Assembly: GCA_900554095.1 (NCBI GenBank)
Contig: USGC01000008.1
Span: forward strand, 1-23,781
Direction of reading: 5' to 3'
Length of the DNA stretch: 23,781 nucleotides
DNA from: an uncultured bacterium
GTDB lineage: Bacteria; Cyanobacteriota; Vampirovibrionia; Gastranaerophilales; Gastranaerophilaceae
Shown one piece after another: positions 15,347-22,690 of this stretch; positions within the stretch are counted from its first letter, which is position 1, and every line of letters begins with the position of its first letter. A program made the translations under genes and the position numbers. The notes under the pieces were generated by a model. The model was given only the letters and a program-made list of their open reading frames with translations, was not told the DNA's origin and made no database searches.

Positions 15347-15709
15347 CTATACAAATGATGTAAATCCGCCTCCAGATGAACAAGATGAAGCACAAGACGT
15401 TCCTGCACTTGCCCCTGCAAATCCTCCGCAATCTGTACCGATTACTGCCACCGCATTTGCAAAACTGCTTAGAAATCCGCCGTTGTCTGAATTTCCGTAA
15501 TTATAATTAGCATAATTAGAAAAATCAATATTTAATGAATATGGGCTGTTTGGGGTAAATGTATCATAAGAATTCATTGCTATATAGCTTTTTTCAGCTT
15601 TCAACGCCAAAGACCCTGCTGTTTCGGCTGTTTGAGACGGTCTTGATTTTACATTAGTCGTTCTGTTTTGTTGTTGTGATGAAGTACGTGCAAAAATGTT
15701 ATTAGTCAT
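15347..15709 (-). CDS. small protein with a Gly/Ser/Ala/Cys-rich tail, unknown function
   Basis: 120 aa, no signal peptide, good AAAGGAG ahead of the ATG and a clean terminator behind, so it looks like a real monocistronic gene. Residues 1-75 are polar (Ser, Asn, Gln, Thr). Residues 80-120 are made almost wholly of Gly, Ala, Ser, Thr and Cys with C94, C106 and C110 (for example GTDCGGFAGASAG). The composition recalls precursors of modified peptides or small surface or filament proteins. No modifying enzyme is in the window. I do not recognise the family. Confidence 0.65.
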   Translation of the reverse strand: MTNNIFARTSSQQQNRTTNVKSRPSQTAETAGSLALKAEKSYIAMNSYDTFTPNSPYSLNIDFSNYANYNYGNSDNGGFLSSFANAVAVIGTDCGGFAGASAGTSCASSCSSGGGFTSFV

Positions 15710-15816
15710 TTTATACTCCTTTTAGTCTCGTGTCATATATATAAAAAAATCAAAAAATTGTGAATTTCAGCATGCACTCATTTCGTAACATTTGTTTACA
15801 TAAAATATAAATCTAC

Positions 15817-15878
15817 TGATTGATAAATCTTACTCTATTGATTGATGTAACTGTATTAAAAAACATATATTCTATACT
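15817..15878 (+). promoter_or_regulatory. -10 box with upstream direct repeats, candidate activator-dependent promoter
   Basis: TGATTGAT occurs at 15817-15824 and 15839-15846, 22 bp apart (two helical turns). TATACT at 15873-15878 is a good -10, but the -35 position (15850-15855) is poor. The second repeat lies just upstream of that -35, the usual place for an activator. It precedes the AMIN-like gene. The rest of the 203-bp gap holds only AT-rich sequence. Confidence 0.4.
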
Positions 15879-15912
15879 ATGAGAAGTAGTTTAAGGGATA
15901 TAAAGAGGAACT

Positions 15913-16551
15913 ATGAAAAACTTAATCTTAACTTTAATGTTTTCAATGATTTTCAGCATATTACCGTCAAGCGCGGCCGACAATAACCTGAATTCAGTTG
16001 TTCTTGAAGGCACCGAAGCAGGTTATAATGTTATTTTAAGAGCAGATAAAGTTACAAAGCTTAAAAAGACTGTAACTGATGAAAACACATTAATTATTGA
16101 TTTGAAAAATACAACCACTTCAGATTCTGTTGATACAAGATATATTAACACCAAAGATGTAAACAATGTAGTCGTTGAAGCTAAGAATAATGAAGTGAAA
16201 ATCTATATTCAGGCTAAAAATATAAATAATTCTAATATTATTTTCGATACACCTGCTTCTGCTCCGGTTGTAGTTGGGGACAGTCTTTCTAAAAAAGCTA
16301 TGGGCTGGACAGCTTTTGCATTTGTTCTTTTGTGCTTGATTTTAAGCAGTTTCAAAAAATCAAACGAAGAAGAGGATGTTTCAGCGCTTAAAGAAGATTT
16401 AAAAGACCGCGAAATACGTCTTTATAAAAATTACAAAATGGAAGTTTTGAATGCTGCTAAGATTGATTACAGACTTAAACAGCAGTATTTAAAAAGGAAC
16501 GGTGCTCATGCCGAAACAATAAGGCATCTTCAAAAGTTAACAATGAGATAG
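15913..16551 (+). CDS. AMIN-like periplasmic domain protein with membrane helix and cytoplasmic tail
   Basis: 212 aa. A signal peptide covers residues 1-21 (SSAA). Residues about 27-118 alternate short strands (VVLEGTEAGYNVILRADK, NTLIIDLKN, EVKIYIQAK), resembling AMIN domains, which bind cell wall or help localise amidases and secretins. A membrane helix follows at about 130-150 (WTAFAFVLLCLILSSF), then a charged, helical cytoplasmic tail (155-212). AAGAGGAAC precedes the ATG. It is alone on its transcript, ending at a bidirectional terminator. The AMIN assignment is from pattern only. Confidence 0.7.
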   Translation: MKNLILTLMFSMIFSILPSSAADNNLNSVVLEGTEAGYNVILRADKVTKLKKTVTDENTLIIDLKNTTTSDSVDTRYINTKDVNNVVVEAKNNEVKIYIQAKNINNSNIIFDTPASAPVVVGDSLSKKAMGWTAFAFVLLCLILSSFKKSNEEEDVSALKEDLKDREIRLYKNYKMEVLNAAKIDYRLKQQYLKRNGAHAETIRHLQKLTMR

Positions 16552-16552
16552 T

Positions 16553-16585
16553 AAAAAGCCTCCATTTGCGGAGGCTTTTTTTTTT
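16553..16585. terminator. bidirectional intrinsic terminator
   Basis: AAAAAGCCTCC (16553-16563) and GGAGGC (16570-16575) with a 6-nt loop and ten T's (16576-16585) on the plus side, five T's on the minus side. It serves the AMIN-like gene (plus) and the convergent wecB (minus), whose stop lies within it. Confidence 0.9.
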
Positions 16586-17705
16586 ATTGAAAATATTGTC
16601 TTATTATCTGTTCGATTTGCTTGGATGACGTTCCATCGCCATAGGGATTTAAAGCTTTTAAACGAGTTTCCTCTTTTGTTTTAGATAAAACAAGGCTGCT
16701 TTGCGAAACTATTTTGTCATAATCTGCACCGACCAAGATTGAAACACCGGCATCAATACCTTCTTGACGTTCTGTTTCATATCTCATAACAAGGGTTGGG
16801 CAGCCAAAAGACGGGGCTTCTTCTTGAATTCCGCCTGAATCGGTTAGGATTAATTTTGCGGTTTTCATCAAATACACAAGGTTTGGATAATCAAGCGGAG
16901 TCAAAAGTTTTATGTTCTTGTAATCCGCAAGTCTTGAATGAATTTTGTCTTTTACATTCGGATTCGGGTGAACAGGAATTACAAAAGTATGATCGTCATA
17001 TTTTTTAGCCAGATATTCAATTGCATTTATAATTCTGTCAATTCTTTCGCCATGGTTTTCACGTCTGTGTGCTGTGATTAGCACAAGCTTATCGTTGATT
17101 TCGATTTCATTATCCTTGTAGAATTCTTTACTTTTTTCCAAGGTTTCATCAGAAAGGCAGAAAAGAGCGTCTATGACTGTATTCCCTACAGTAAAAATCT
17201 TATCAGAAGTTATATTTTCTTTTAAGAGTGCCTCTTTATTTTTTTCTGTAGGTGCGAAATTCAGTGCTGCAATTCTTGTTGTCATCTGGCGCATAACTTC
17301 TTCCGGAAACGGCTCATAAATATCATATGAGCGAAGCCCGGCCTCAACATGAAAGACTGGAATTTTATTATAATAGCTCGCCAAAGCTCCGCATAAAACT
17401 GTCATTGTATCACCTTGAACAATCACCGCGTCAATAGAATTTTCTTTAAATACTTTGTCCAGAGCCGTCAATATCCTTGTTTGAACTTCAAGAAGCGACT
17501 GATTGGGTTTCATAACATCAAGGTTAATATCTGCTTTCAAATTAAAATATGAAAGTGTTTGATTTGATAATTCTTTTTGCTGTTCAGTGTTACAAACAAT
17601 AACATTATATTTATCCGGGTACTTTCTCAATTCCAAAATAACCGGAGCAAGCTTTATAACCTCAGGCCGTGTGCCAAAAACTATTAATATATTCTTCTTA
17701 TTCAT
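16584..17705 (-). CDS. wecB: UDP-N-acetylglucosamine 2-epimerase (non-hydrolysing)
   Basis: 373 aa, full length. It interconverts UDP-GlcNAc and UDP-ManNAc, giving ManNAc for capsule, enterobacterial-type common antigen or wall teichoic/linkage sugars, in the cytoplasm. Signatures: FGTRPE (10-15), QGDT (97-100), FHVEAGLRS (118-126), FPEEVMRQMTTRI with E136, AHRREN (212-217), HPNPN (246-250) and LTDSGGIQEEAP (287-298) for UDP binding. AAGGAA lies ahead of the ATG. No partner dehydrogenase (wecC) is adjacent, so the ManNAc user is elsewhere. It is divergent from the glutaredoxin-like gene across a 139-bp gap that holds a 9-bp dyad. Confidence 0.95.
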   Translation of the reverse strand: MNKKNILIVFGTRPEVIKLAPVILELRKYPDKYNVIVCNTEQQKELSNQTLSYFNLKADINLDVMKPNQSLLEVQTRILTALDKVFKENSIDAVIVQGDTMTVLCGALASYYNKIPVFHVEAGLRSYDIYEPFPEEVMRQMTTRIAALNFAPTEKNKEALLKENITSDKIFTVGNTVIDALFCLSDETLEKSKEFYKDNEIEINDKLVLITAHRRENHGERIDRIINAIEYLAKKYDDHTFVIPVHPNPNVKDKIHSRLADYKNIKLLTPLDYPNLVYLMKTAKLILTDSGGIQEEAPSFGCPTLVMRYETERQEGIDAGVSILVGADYDKIVSQSSLVLSKTKEETRLKALNPYGDGTSSKQIEQIIRQYFQ

Positions 17706-17760
17706 AGAAATTTCCTTAATGATGAGATTTTATAACAAAAATTTTTCTCATGCAAACTAA

Positions 17761-17784
17761 AATAATATTGTTCAAAATATTATT
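17761..17784. repeat. 9-bp perfect dyad in the wecB/glutaredoxin gap
   Basis: AATAATATT and AATATTATT flank a 6-nt spacer (GTTCAA). It lies about 60-80 bp before the glutaredoxin-like start and a similar distance from wecB, so it could be a shared operator. AT-rich composition makes chance dyads commoner here. Confidence 0.35.
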
Positions 17785-17844
17785 AAATAAGGTAATTTAA
17801 AAACTCACAAATGGTTTAAAATAATAATGAAAAAGGAGGCTTAA

Positions 17845-18075
17845 ATGATAGATTTATATATATTAGAAAGTTGTCCATACAGCCAAAAGGTTATGGAATT
17901 TTTAGAAGAAAACAATATTGCCTATAATAAACACGATGTACGACAGCCTGAAAATTATGAGGCCCTCCTTGAATTGGGCGGTAAAGGCCAAGTACCTTTT
18001 TTACACGACAAGGAAAAAGATGTCAAAATGTATGAGTCTGACAAAATTATTGATTACATAAAAGAAAATGCATAG
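17845..18075 (+). CDS. glutaredoxin/GST-N-like thioredoxin-fold protein
   Basis: 76 aa, standard glutaredoxin length. The active site is CPYS (C10-S13), the monothiol-like form, with the cis-Pro loop GQVPFL and the helix motif YESDKIIDYI at the end. Such proteins reduce disulfides or glutathione mixed disulfides, or pass iron-sulfur clusters. AAAGGAGG lies ahead of the ATG. The Hcp-like gene starts 7 nt after its stop, so the two are one transcript and may work together. Confidence 0.9.
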   Translation: MIDLYILESCPYSQKVMEFLEENNIAYNKHDVRQPENYEALLELGGKGQVPFLHDKEKDVKMYESDKIIDYIKENA

Positions 18076-18082
18076 GTGAAAA

Positions 18083-19702
18083 ATGTTTTTCAACAACTTT
18101 ATATCAAGTGATTATGAATTTAATGAATGTACGTCAAGAGGCGCGTGTTCAGTTTCTCCTGACATAACGTCTTTACAGGAAGTTATTTTAATTTTTCTAA
18201 GACAACTAGCCTTTTATGAATTAAAACTAAGCAGCATGGACGTGCAGCAATTTAAAAACAAGGATGTTCTTATAGAAGGGGTAATGAGCCTTGAAAATAC
18301 TAAGGAGTATACTCAAGATCAGCTTCTTGAAATAATCTCCGGGCTTTATTCCGACCTTGTAAAAACTCGAAGGCTTTATACCAAAACCTGTAATGAACGT
18401 GATATAAAGTGTGAAGATTTAAAATTTGCGCTAAAATTGTCGCCTCAAATGACGCTGGCCGCAATTATAAAAGAAGGTGAAAAAGCTTTTCTTGAAAAGT
18501 ACAAAAAGATTTCACCTGCGCAAAAAAATATCACTGAAATTCTTATACTTGTAATAAAAAGTGTATGCGCCAATCTTATTGTGCTACAATCGTATGCACC
18601 TATAGAAAATTCCTCATATATAACTGTTTTGAAAGGTTTGAACTTACTTAATCAAACAAGAGTTTCACTTGATAAAATTAAAAAAATGATAGATGAATTG
18701 GCTAAAACAGACTTAGAACTTATTTCACTTAGAAATAAACTTCAGATTAAAACTTACGGAAAAATCAGTCAAAAAAGCGTTTCACTATCTACACGCCCGG
18801 GCAAGGCAATTCTTGTATCTGGCCGTAATTTCCAAAATCTTTATGATATATTGGAAGCAACAAAAGACGCCTCTATTGATATATATTCTCACTCTGATTT
18901 ACTAATAGCGCACTCATTTGAAGCTTTTAATAAATTTAACCATTTCAAAGGGCATTACGGCAATTGTATGGAAAATTGCGTTCTTGATTTCGCAACTTTT
19001 CCAGGCGCAATACTTTTAACTAAAAATTCAGCACAAAACCTTGAGTATCTGTATAGAGGACGGCTATTTTCAGCAGAAAAACTGCCGCCAAAGGGTGTTG
19101 TTCAGATTAAAGATAATGATTTTACGCCCTTAATTGAGTCTGCCAATGACGCTAAAGGTTTTGCAAAAGGCCGTGAAATGGGCCAAATTGAGGTTGGATA
19201 TAACTACGATGTGTTAATGGCTGAAATTGAGAAAATCTCAGAAAAATTTAAATCCGGCGAAATTGAGCATATTTTCTTTATTGGCATGTCAAATTATTCG
19301 GCAGCACAAAACGAATATTTCACAAAGCTGTTAAAGCTTCTGCCTAAAAAAACATTTGTAATTTCTTTTTCATATCACAATGATGCAGATAATATTCTTT
19401 ACATTAATCTTGTAAACAATCTTCCGCTTGCATATAACTTGCTGCATGAGATTTCAGAAAAGCTGCCGCTTGACGATGAAAGAGTAACTTTTTTCTTAAC
19501 AAAATGCGATGCAAATTCTGTATCCAATATGATAAGTCTAAAAAATTTGGGCGCTAAGAACATATATCTTTCTAAATGTCCGCCTATGGTTATAAGTCCG
19601 ACAATATTGAGTACATTATCAACTCTTTACAACATAAAAAACACAACTTACCCTGTGAATGATCTTGAAAACATTCTAAATAACAAAGAGACCGGCATAT
19701 AA
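18083..19702 (+). CDS. hybrid-cluster-protein (Hcp/prismane) relative lacking the metal ligands
   Basis: 539 aa, the usual length of Hcp. The fold is recognisable: N-terminal CTSRGACSVSPDITSLQE (compare GGVCGKDPDVAALQD of Hcp), AILVSGRNFQNLYDILEAT (242-260), YSHSDLLIAHSF, FPGAILLTKNSAQ, RLFS, and GAKNIYLSKCPPMVISP near the end. Hcp binds an N-terminal 4Fe cluster and a 4Fe-2S-2O hybrid cluster through H244, E268, C312, C405, C434, C459, E494 and K496. Here, by eye alignment, these become R248, D272, S316, S403, about S430, and non-ligands in the last three motifs; only C16 and C22 of the four N-terminal Cys remain. It should not carry the hybrid cluster or act as hydroxylamine/NO reductase. 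It follows a glutaredoxin-like gene. AGGTG precedes the ATG. Confidence 0.8.
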   Translation: MFFNNFISSDYEFNECTSRGACSVSPDITSLQEVILIFLRQLAFYELKLSSMDVQQFKNKDVLIEGVMSLENTKEYTQDQLLEIISGLYSDLVKTRRLYTKTCNERDIKCEDLKFALKLSPQMTLAAIIKEGEKAFLEKYKKISPAQKNITEILILVIKSVCANLIVLQSYAPIENSSYITVLKGLNLLNQTRVSLDKIKKMIDELAKTDLELISLRNKLQIKTYGKISQKSVSLSTRPGKAILVSGRNFQNLYDILEATKDASIDIYSHSDLLIAHSFEAFNKFNHFKGHYGNCMENCVLDFATFPGAILLTKNSAQNLEYLYRGRLFSAEKLPPKGVVQIKDNDFTPLIESANDAKGFAKGREMGQIEVGYNYDVLMAEIEKISEKFKSGEIEHIFFIGMSNYSAAQNEYFTKLLKLLPKKTFVISFSYHNDADNILYINLVNNLPLAYNLLHEISEKLPLDDERVTFFLTKCDANSVSNMISLKNLGAKNIYLSKCPPMVISPTILSTLSTLYNIKNTTYPVNDLENILNNKETGI

Positions 19703-19715
19703 CCGGTCTCTTTTG
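19685..19715. terminator. intrinsic terminator shared by convergent genes
   Basis: AAAGAGACCGG (19685-19695) pairs with CCGGTCTCTTT (19703-19713), with T's after it on plus and CTTTGTTA on minus. It overlaps the last codons of the Hcp-like gene and lies 18 bp past the rpsG stop. Confidence 0.8.
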
Positions 19716-19732
19716 GTATAATTAAAGATAAA

Positions 19733-20203
19733 TTAGTATCTGTAATGCGCAAAAGCTTTGTTAGCTTCAGCCATTTTGTGGGTGTCTTCGCGTTTTTTGC
19801 ATGCTGCACCTGAGCCGTTTGATGCATCAATAATTTCGTTAGTTAATTTATCAACGAATGATTTGCCACCGCGTTTTTTAGCTGCATCAATAATCGCAGA
19901 AGACGCAAGAGCAAAGCCTCTATCAGCTTTAACTTCAATCGGTACTTGGTAAGTTGAACCGCCGATACGTCTAGCTTTTACTTCCAAAAGCGGAGTTGCA
20001 TTTGTCATTGCTTTTTGGAAAATTTCAATAGCATCTTCATTAGTTCTTTCTTTAATTCTTTCCATTGTAGAATAGAAAATTCTTTCAGCGAGAGATTTCT
20101 TTCCGCGTCTCATAATGCGGTTGATAAATTTAGAAATATCAACACTGTTATAGATAGGATCTGCTAAAGGTATTCTTTTAGCTGGTTTAGAACGTCTAGA
20201 CAT
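19733..20203 (-). CDS. rpsG: 30S ribosomal protein S7
   Basis: 156 aa, standard length. S7 binds the 3' domain of 16S rRNA and nucleates head assembly. Recognisable by MSRRSKPAKR, FINRIMRRGKKSLAERI, KARRIGGSTYQVP and the C-terminal HKMAEANKAFAHYRY. Its ATG overlaps the rpsL stop by one base (TAATG), so translation is coupled; in other bacteria S7 represses its own operon. No fusA or tuf follows: the transcript ends at the shared terminator. Confidence 0.98.
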   Translation of the reverse strand: MSRRSKPAKRIPLADPIYNSVDISKFINRIMRRGKKSLAERIFYSTMERIKERTNEDAIEIFQKAMTNATPLLEVKARRIGGSTYQVPIEVKADRGFALASSAIIDAAKKRGGKSFVDKLTNEIIDASNGSGAACKKREDTHKMAEANKAFAHYRY

Positions 20204-20589
20204 TATTTCTTACCTCCTTTAGCGTTTTTCTTAGCACCGTATTTAGAACGGCTTTGCGCACGGTTAGCCACACCAGCAGTGTCAAGGGTGCCTCTAACGA
20301 TGTGGTATCTAACACCCGGAAGGTCTTTAACCCTGCCGCCTCTGATAAGAACAACACTGTGTTCTTGTAAGTTGTGTCCGATACCTGGGATATATGAAGT
20401 AACTTCAAATCCGTTTGTTAAACGTACTCTGGCAACTTTTCTAAGTGCTGAGTTTGGTTTTTTAGGGGTTGTTGTATAAACCCTTGTGCATACTCCGCGT
20501 CTTTGAGGACAATCCATCAATGCCGGAGATTTTGTTTTGTCAACAAGCTTTTTACGTTCACGACGTACAAGCTGATTAATTGTAGGCAT
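20203..20589 (-). CDS. rpsL: 30S ribosomal protein S12
   Basis: 128 aa. S12 sits in the decoding site and controls accuracy. MPTINQLVRR, TPKKPNSALRKVARVRL, GIGHNLQEHSVVLIRGGRVKDLPGVRYHIVRG (abbreviated) and the basic tail are canonical. The Lys residues at which streptomycin resistance arises (in TPKKPNS and RVKDLPGV) are unchanged, so no resistance allele is seen. AAAGGAG lies ahead of the ATG. The promoter is at 20691-20719 and a structured ~95-nt leader intervenes. Confidence 0.98.
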   Translation of the reverse strand: MPTINQLVRRERKKLVDKTKSPALMDCPQRRGVCTRVYTTTPKKPNSALRKVARVRLTNGFEVTSYIPGIGHNLQEHSVVLIRGGRVKDLPGVRYHIVRGTLDTAGVANRAQSRSKYGAKKNAKGGKK

Positions 20590-20680
20590 TTGTTTCTCCT
20601 TTTACTTTTCTACATTTGCAGGATTAAAACTTTTCCTGCCGCCTTGAGCCGTCAAATCCAGCACGAAAATTTCGGCTAAG
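20590..20680 (-). promoter_or_regulatory. structured leader of rpsL-rpsG
   Basis: Between the promoter and the ATG the minus strand holds GCAGGA/TCCTGC (20639-20618, 6-bp stem) and a weaker AGCCG/CGGCT pairing (about 20678-20648). A leader of this size may carry ribosomal protein feedback control, but it matches no named element that I recognise. Confidence 0.35.
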
Positions 20681-20690
20681 GGTTACTTTT

Positions 20691-20719
20691 ATCAAACTTC
20701 AAACATATTTTATTGTCAA
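20691..20719 (-). promoter_or_regulatory. rpsL: rpsL-rpsG promoter
   Basis: Perfect TTGACA (20719-20714), 17-nt spacer, TTTGAT (20696-20691) on the minus strand. It is back to back with the promoter at 20727. Confidence 0.55.
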
Positions 20720-20726
20720 GTTATTG

Positions 20727-20755
20727 TTGCATTTTAGAAAGATTTTTACTATAAT
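20727..20755 (+). promoter_or_regulatory. promoter of the anchored unknown protein gene
   Basis: TTGCAT (20727-20732), 17-nt spacer, perfect TATAAT (20750-20755), 23 nt before the ATG. Its -35 lies only 7 bp from the -35 of the rpsL promoter on the other strand. Confidence 0.7.
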
Positions 20756-20778
20756 TTTTTCTAAAGGAGAAAGACTTA

Positions 20779-21471
20779 ATGAATACAAGAATAAAAATTT
20801 ATTTAGGAATAATTGCAATTTTAGTTGTTGTTTTAATTTGCCTGAATGTGTTTATGAAAGATACACAGCCGCAGCAAGCGGAAGAAAAGCTTCCTTCTTA
20901 TGCTGTTAAAAAGCCGGTTATACCGGGTGAACCGATAGATGACACTGTTTATTGGCCAAAATACAGACCGAAACCTATTCCTCAAGAAGTTTTGGACGGC
21001 GCGCAAAATAACGATTTTTACAACTATTTATTTTTAAATAAAGATAAAAAGTCTTTGTTCTACAGTTATAGTGAAAAATCTCAAAAGCCGCAGGACAGCG
21101 AAACTTTTCACAATAAAATTCAATATCAACTTAATCATGTGTTGATATATGGTCATTACCAAAATTTCGCAACAACCGTAAAAGGCGCACAGACTTATAA
21201 AAAAGATATTATGAATGGTGCAACTTTGGCTATACCACAGCCTGCGGCAGACAACAACGCTAACGACAAAGACAAAAATAAAGAAGAAATAAAAAATTTA
21301 ACACCGGAAGAAAAACAAGCACAAAAGGTTGTTGTGGAAAAATTTATGGATGAATGCCTGAAAACCATGTGTATATTTAATAATTCAACAAAAGAATACG
21401 TCAAAATCGACAAACGCGACGTGAAAGACGCTATTCAAACTCTTAAAGATTTTGATAAGTGGACTTATTAA
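20779..21471 (+). CDS. membrane-anchored protein of unknown function
   Basis: 230 aa. A single N-terminal helix (residues 7-27, YLGIIAILVVVLICLNVFM) anchors the rest outside the cytoplasm. A Pro-rich linker (about 32-70, PSYAVKKPVIPGEPIDD and RPKPIPQE) leads to a mostly helical domain with an Asn/Lys/Asp-rich insert (about 155-175) and two Cys, C194 and C199, that could pair. AAAGGAG precedes the ATG. I do not recognise the family. Its stop shares TTAA with that of convergent leuD. Confidence 0.75.
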   Translation: MNTRIKIYLGIIAILVVVLICLNVFMKDTQPQQAEEKLPSYAVKKPVIPGEPIDDTVYWPKYRPKPIPQEVLDGAQNNDFYNYLFLNKDKKSLFYSYSEKSQKPQDSETFHNKIQYQLNHVLIYGHYQNFATTVKGAQTYKKDIMNGATLAIPQPAADNNANDKDKNKEEIKNLTPEEKQAQKVVVEKFMDECLKTMCIFNNSTKEYVKIDKRDVKDAIQTLKDFDKWTY

Positions 21472-21965
21472 TCATCCAGCTTAAACCCACCGTGTTTTTT
21501 AATATGTTCTACTAATCCGCCGTCAGCAAGCATTTTAACCATTACAGGCGGAATTGGTTCAATCTGAATTATTGTTCCGTTTGTAAGGTTATTTATTACG
21601 CCTTTTTCGATGTCTAAATCTAATTCGTCGCCCGCATTAATTGAGTCTGTGTCGCATTCAATCGCCAAAAGACCTATGTTAATTGCGTTTCTGTAAAAAA
21701 TTCTGGCAAAAGATTTTGCAATAACAGCGCCTACACCGGCAATTTTAATAATTTGAGGAGCGTGTTCGCGAGAGGAGCCCAGACCAAAGTTATTTCCGGC
21801 AACAACGAAGTCTCCTTTATTCATCTGTTTTGCAAAATTTTCATCAGCATCTTCAAGAACGTGTTTTGCAAATTCAGGTAAATTGGAGCGTAAATGGAAC
21901 AATCTGCCCGGTGCAATGTGATCTGTTGAAATGTTATCTCCGAATTTAAAAGCTTTTCCTCTCAT
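21468..21965 (-). CDS. leuD: 3-isopropylmalate dehydratase small subunit (LeuD/HacB type)
   Basis: 165 aa, the length of the short archaeal-like LeuD/homoaconitase small subunit. Signatures: FGDNISTDHIAPGR (8-21), GNNFGLGSSREHAP (57-70; the swivelling loop that reads the substrate) and IIAKSFARIFYRNA-type sequence (79-94). With LeuC it isomerises 2- to 3-isopropylmalate in leucine synthesis; the short type can also serve homocitrate or citraconate chemistry. LeuC is not in the window, so the pair is split. AAGGAG lies ahead of the ATG. Confidence 0.93.
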   Translation of the reverse strand: MRGKAFKFGDNISTDHIAPGRLFHLRSNLPEFAKHVLEDADENFAKQMNKGDFVVAGNNFGLGSSREHAPQIIKIAGVGAVIAKSFARIFYRNAINIGLLAIECDTDSINAGDELDLDIEKGVINNLTNGTIIQIEPIPPVMVKMLADGGLVEHIKKHGGFKLDD

Positions 21966-22013
21966 ATGTTCTCCTTATTTTTTTCTAATATACTACAAAA
22001 ACGCTTTTAAATA

Positions 22014-22022
22014 TGTTATAAT
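22014..22022 (+). promoter_or_regulatory. extended -10 promoter of the phosphatase-fold gene
   Basis: TGT then TATAAT (22014-22022) is a perfect extended -10; the -35 is weak. The ATG is at 22061 with AAAGG ahead of it. Confidence 0.5.
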
Positions 22023-22060
22023 TAAGAAAGATAAAGATAATTTATAAAGGAAAAAGGTTT

Positions 22061-22684
22061 ATGTATTTCAGCAGAAAATGTAAAATAACTTTTATTTGCC
22101 ACGGTGCAACTATATATTCAGACGAATTCCGTTTCTCTGATGTTGAGAATTACCCTCCTCTAAGCGACGCAGGACAAGAGGAAATGGAAAAAATTTGCGA
22201 TTACTTAAAGCGCCGCGCAATTAAAAACGACAGAATATACACTTCTCCTGCCACAAGAACAGTGCAGAGTGCACAAATGGTGGCAAAAGTTTACAAGATG
22301 AATTTTTGTATTCTTGATGACTTACACCCAAGAAAATGCGGCGCATTTAACGGTCTTACATTTGAACAGGTTGAGGCAAAATATCCTCAAGAGCTTGAAA
22401 GGCTTATCACTCAGCCTGACGTAAGAACGCCTGATGATGCTGAATCTTTAAATGAATTTATCCAACGAGTGAGTGCAACAATTAACAAAATAGTAGATGA
22501 AAACAATTCCAGTCGTGTGATTATTGTAACTCATCCTGACGTTATTAAAGCTGCAATATGTGATGCATTGAATATTCCCGGAAGTTCGCTTCAGCACATT
22601 TATATAAAAACCGGTAGCGCTACTCAAATTAGCTACTATGAAAAATGGAAAAGCCTTGTATATTCAGATTATACGCCGCTTTAG
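22061..22684 (+). CDS. histidine phosphatase (phosphoglycerate mutase-like) fold protein with CHG in place of RHG
   Basis: 207 aa. The family catalytic signature RHG reads CHG here (C13, H14, G15 in TFICHGATIYS). Other landmarks remain: LSDAGQEEMEKI, YTSPATRTVQSAQ with R66, GAFNGLTFEQVEAKYP and the second His, H158, though in THPDV instead of the usual SHGG. The phosphate-binding Arg before the phospho-acceptor His is therefore missing, and the usual acid Glu near 88-92 is not visible (LHPRKCG). The family hydrolyses or transfers phosphate through a phosphohistidine; this member may be weak, altered or regulatory. It is monocistronic, with a convergent radical SAM gene 6 bp beyond its stop. 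Confidence 0.85.
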   Translation: MYFSRKCKITFICHGATIYSDEFRFSDVENYPPLSDAGQEEMEKICDYLKRRAIKNDRIYTSPATRTVQSAQMVAKVYKMNFCILDDLHPRKCGAFNGLTFEQVEAKYPQELERLITQPDVRTPDDAESLNEFIQRVSATINKIVDENNSSRVIIVTHPDVIKAAICDALNIPGSSLQHIYIKTGSATQISYYEKWKSLVYSDYTPL

Positions 22685-22690
22685 CTGAGG

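Noticed and set aside
20203..20589. Streptomycin-resistance allele of rpsL
   Set aside because: The Lys residues at both classical resistance sites are the wild-type ones.
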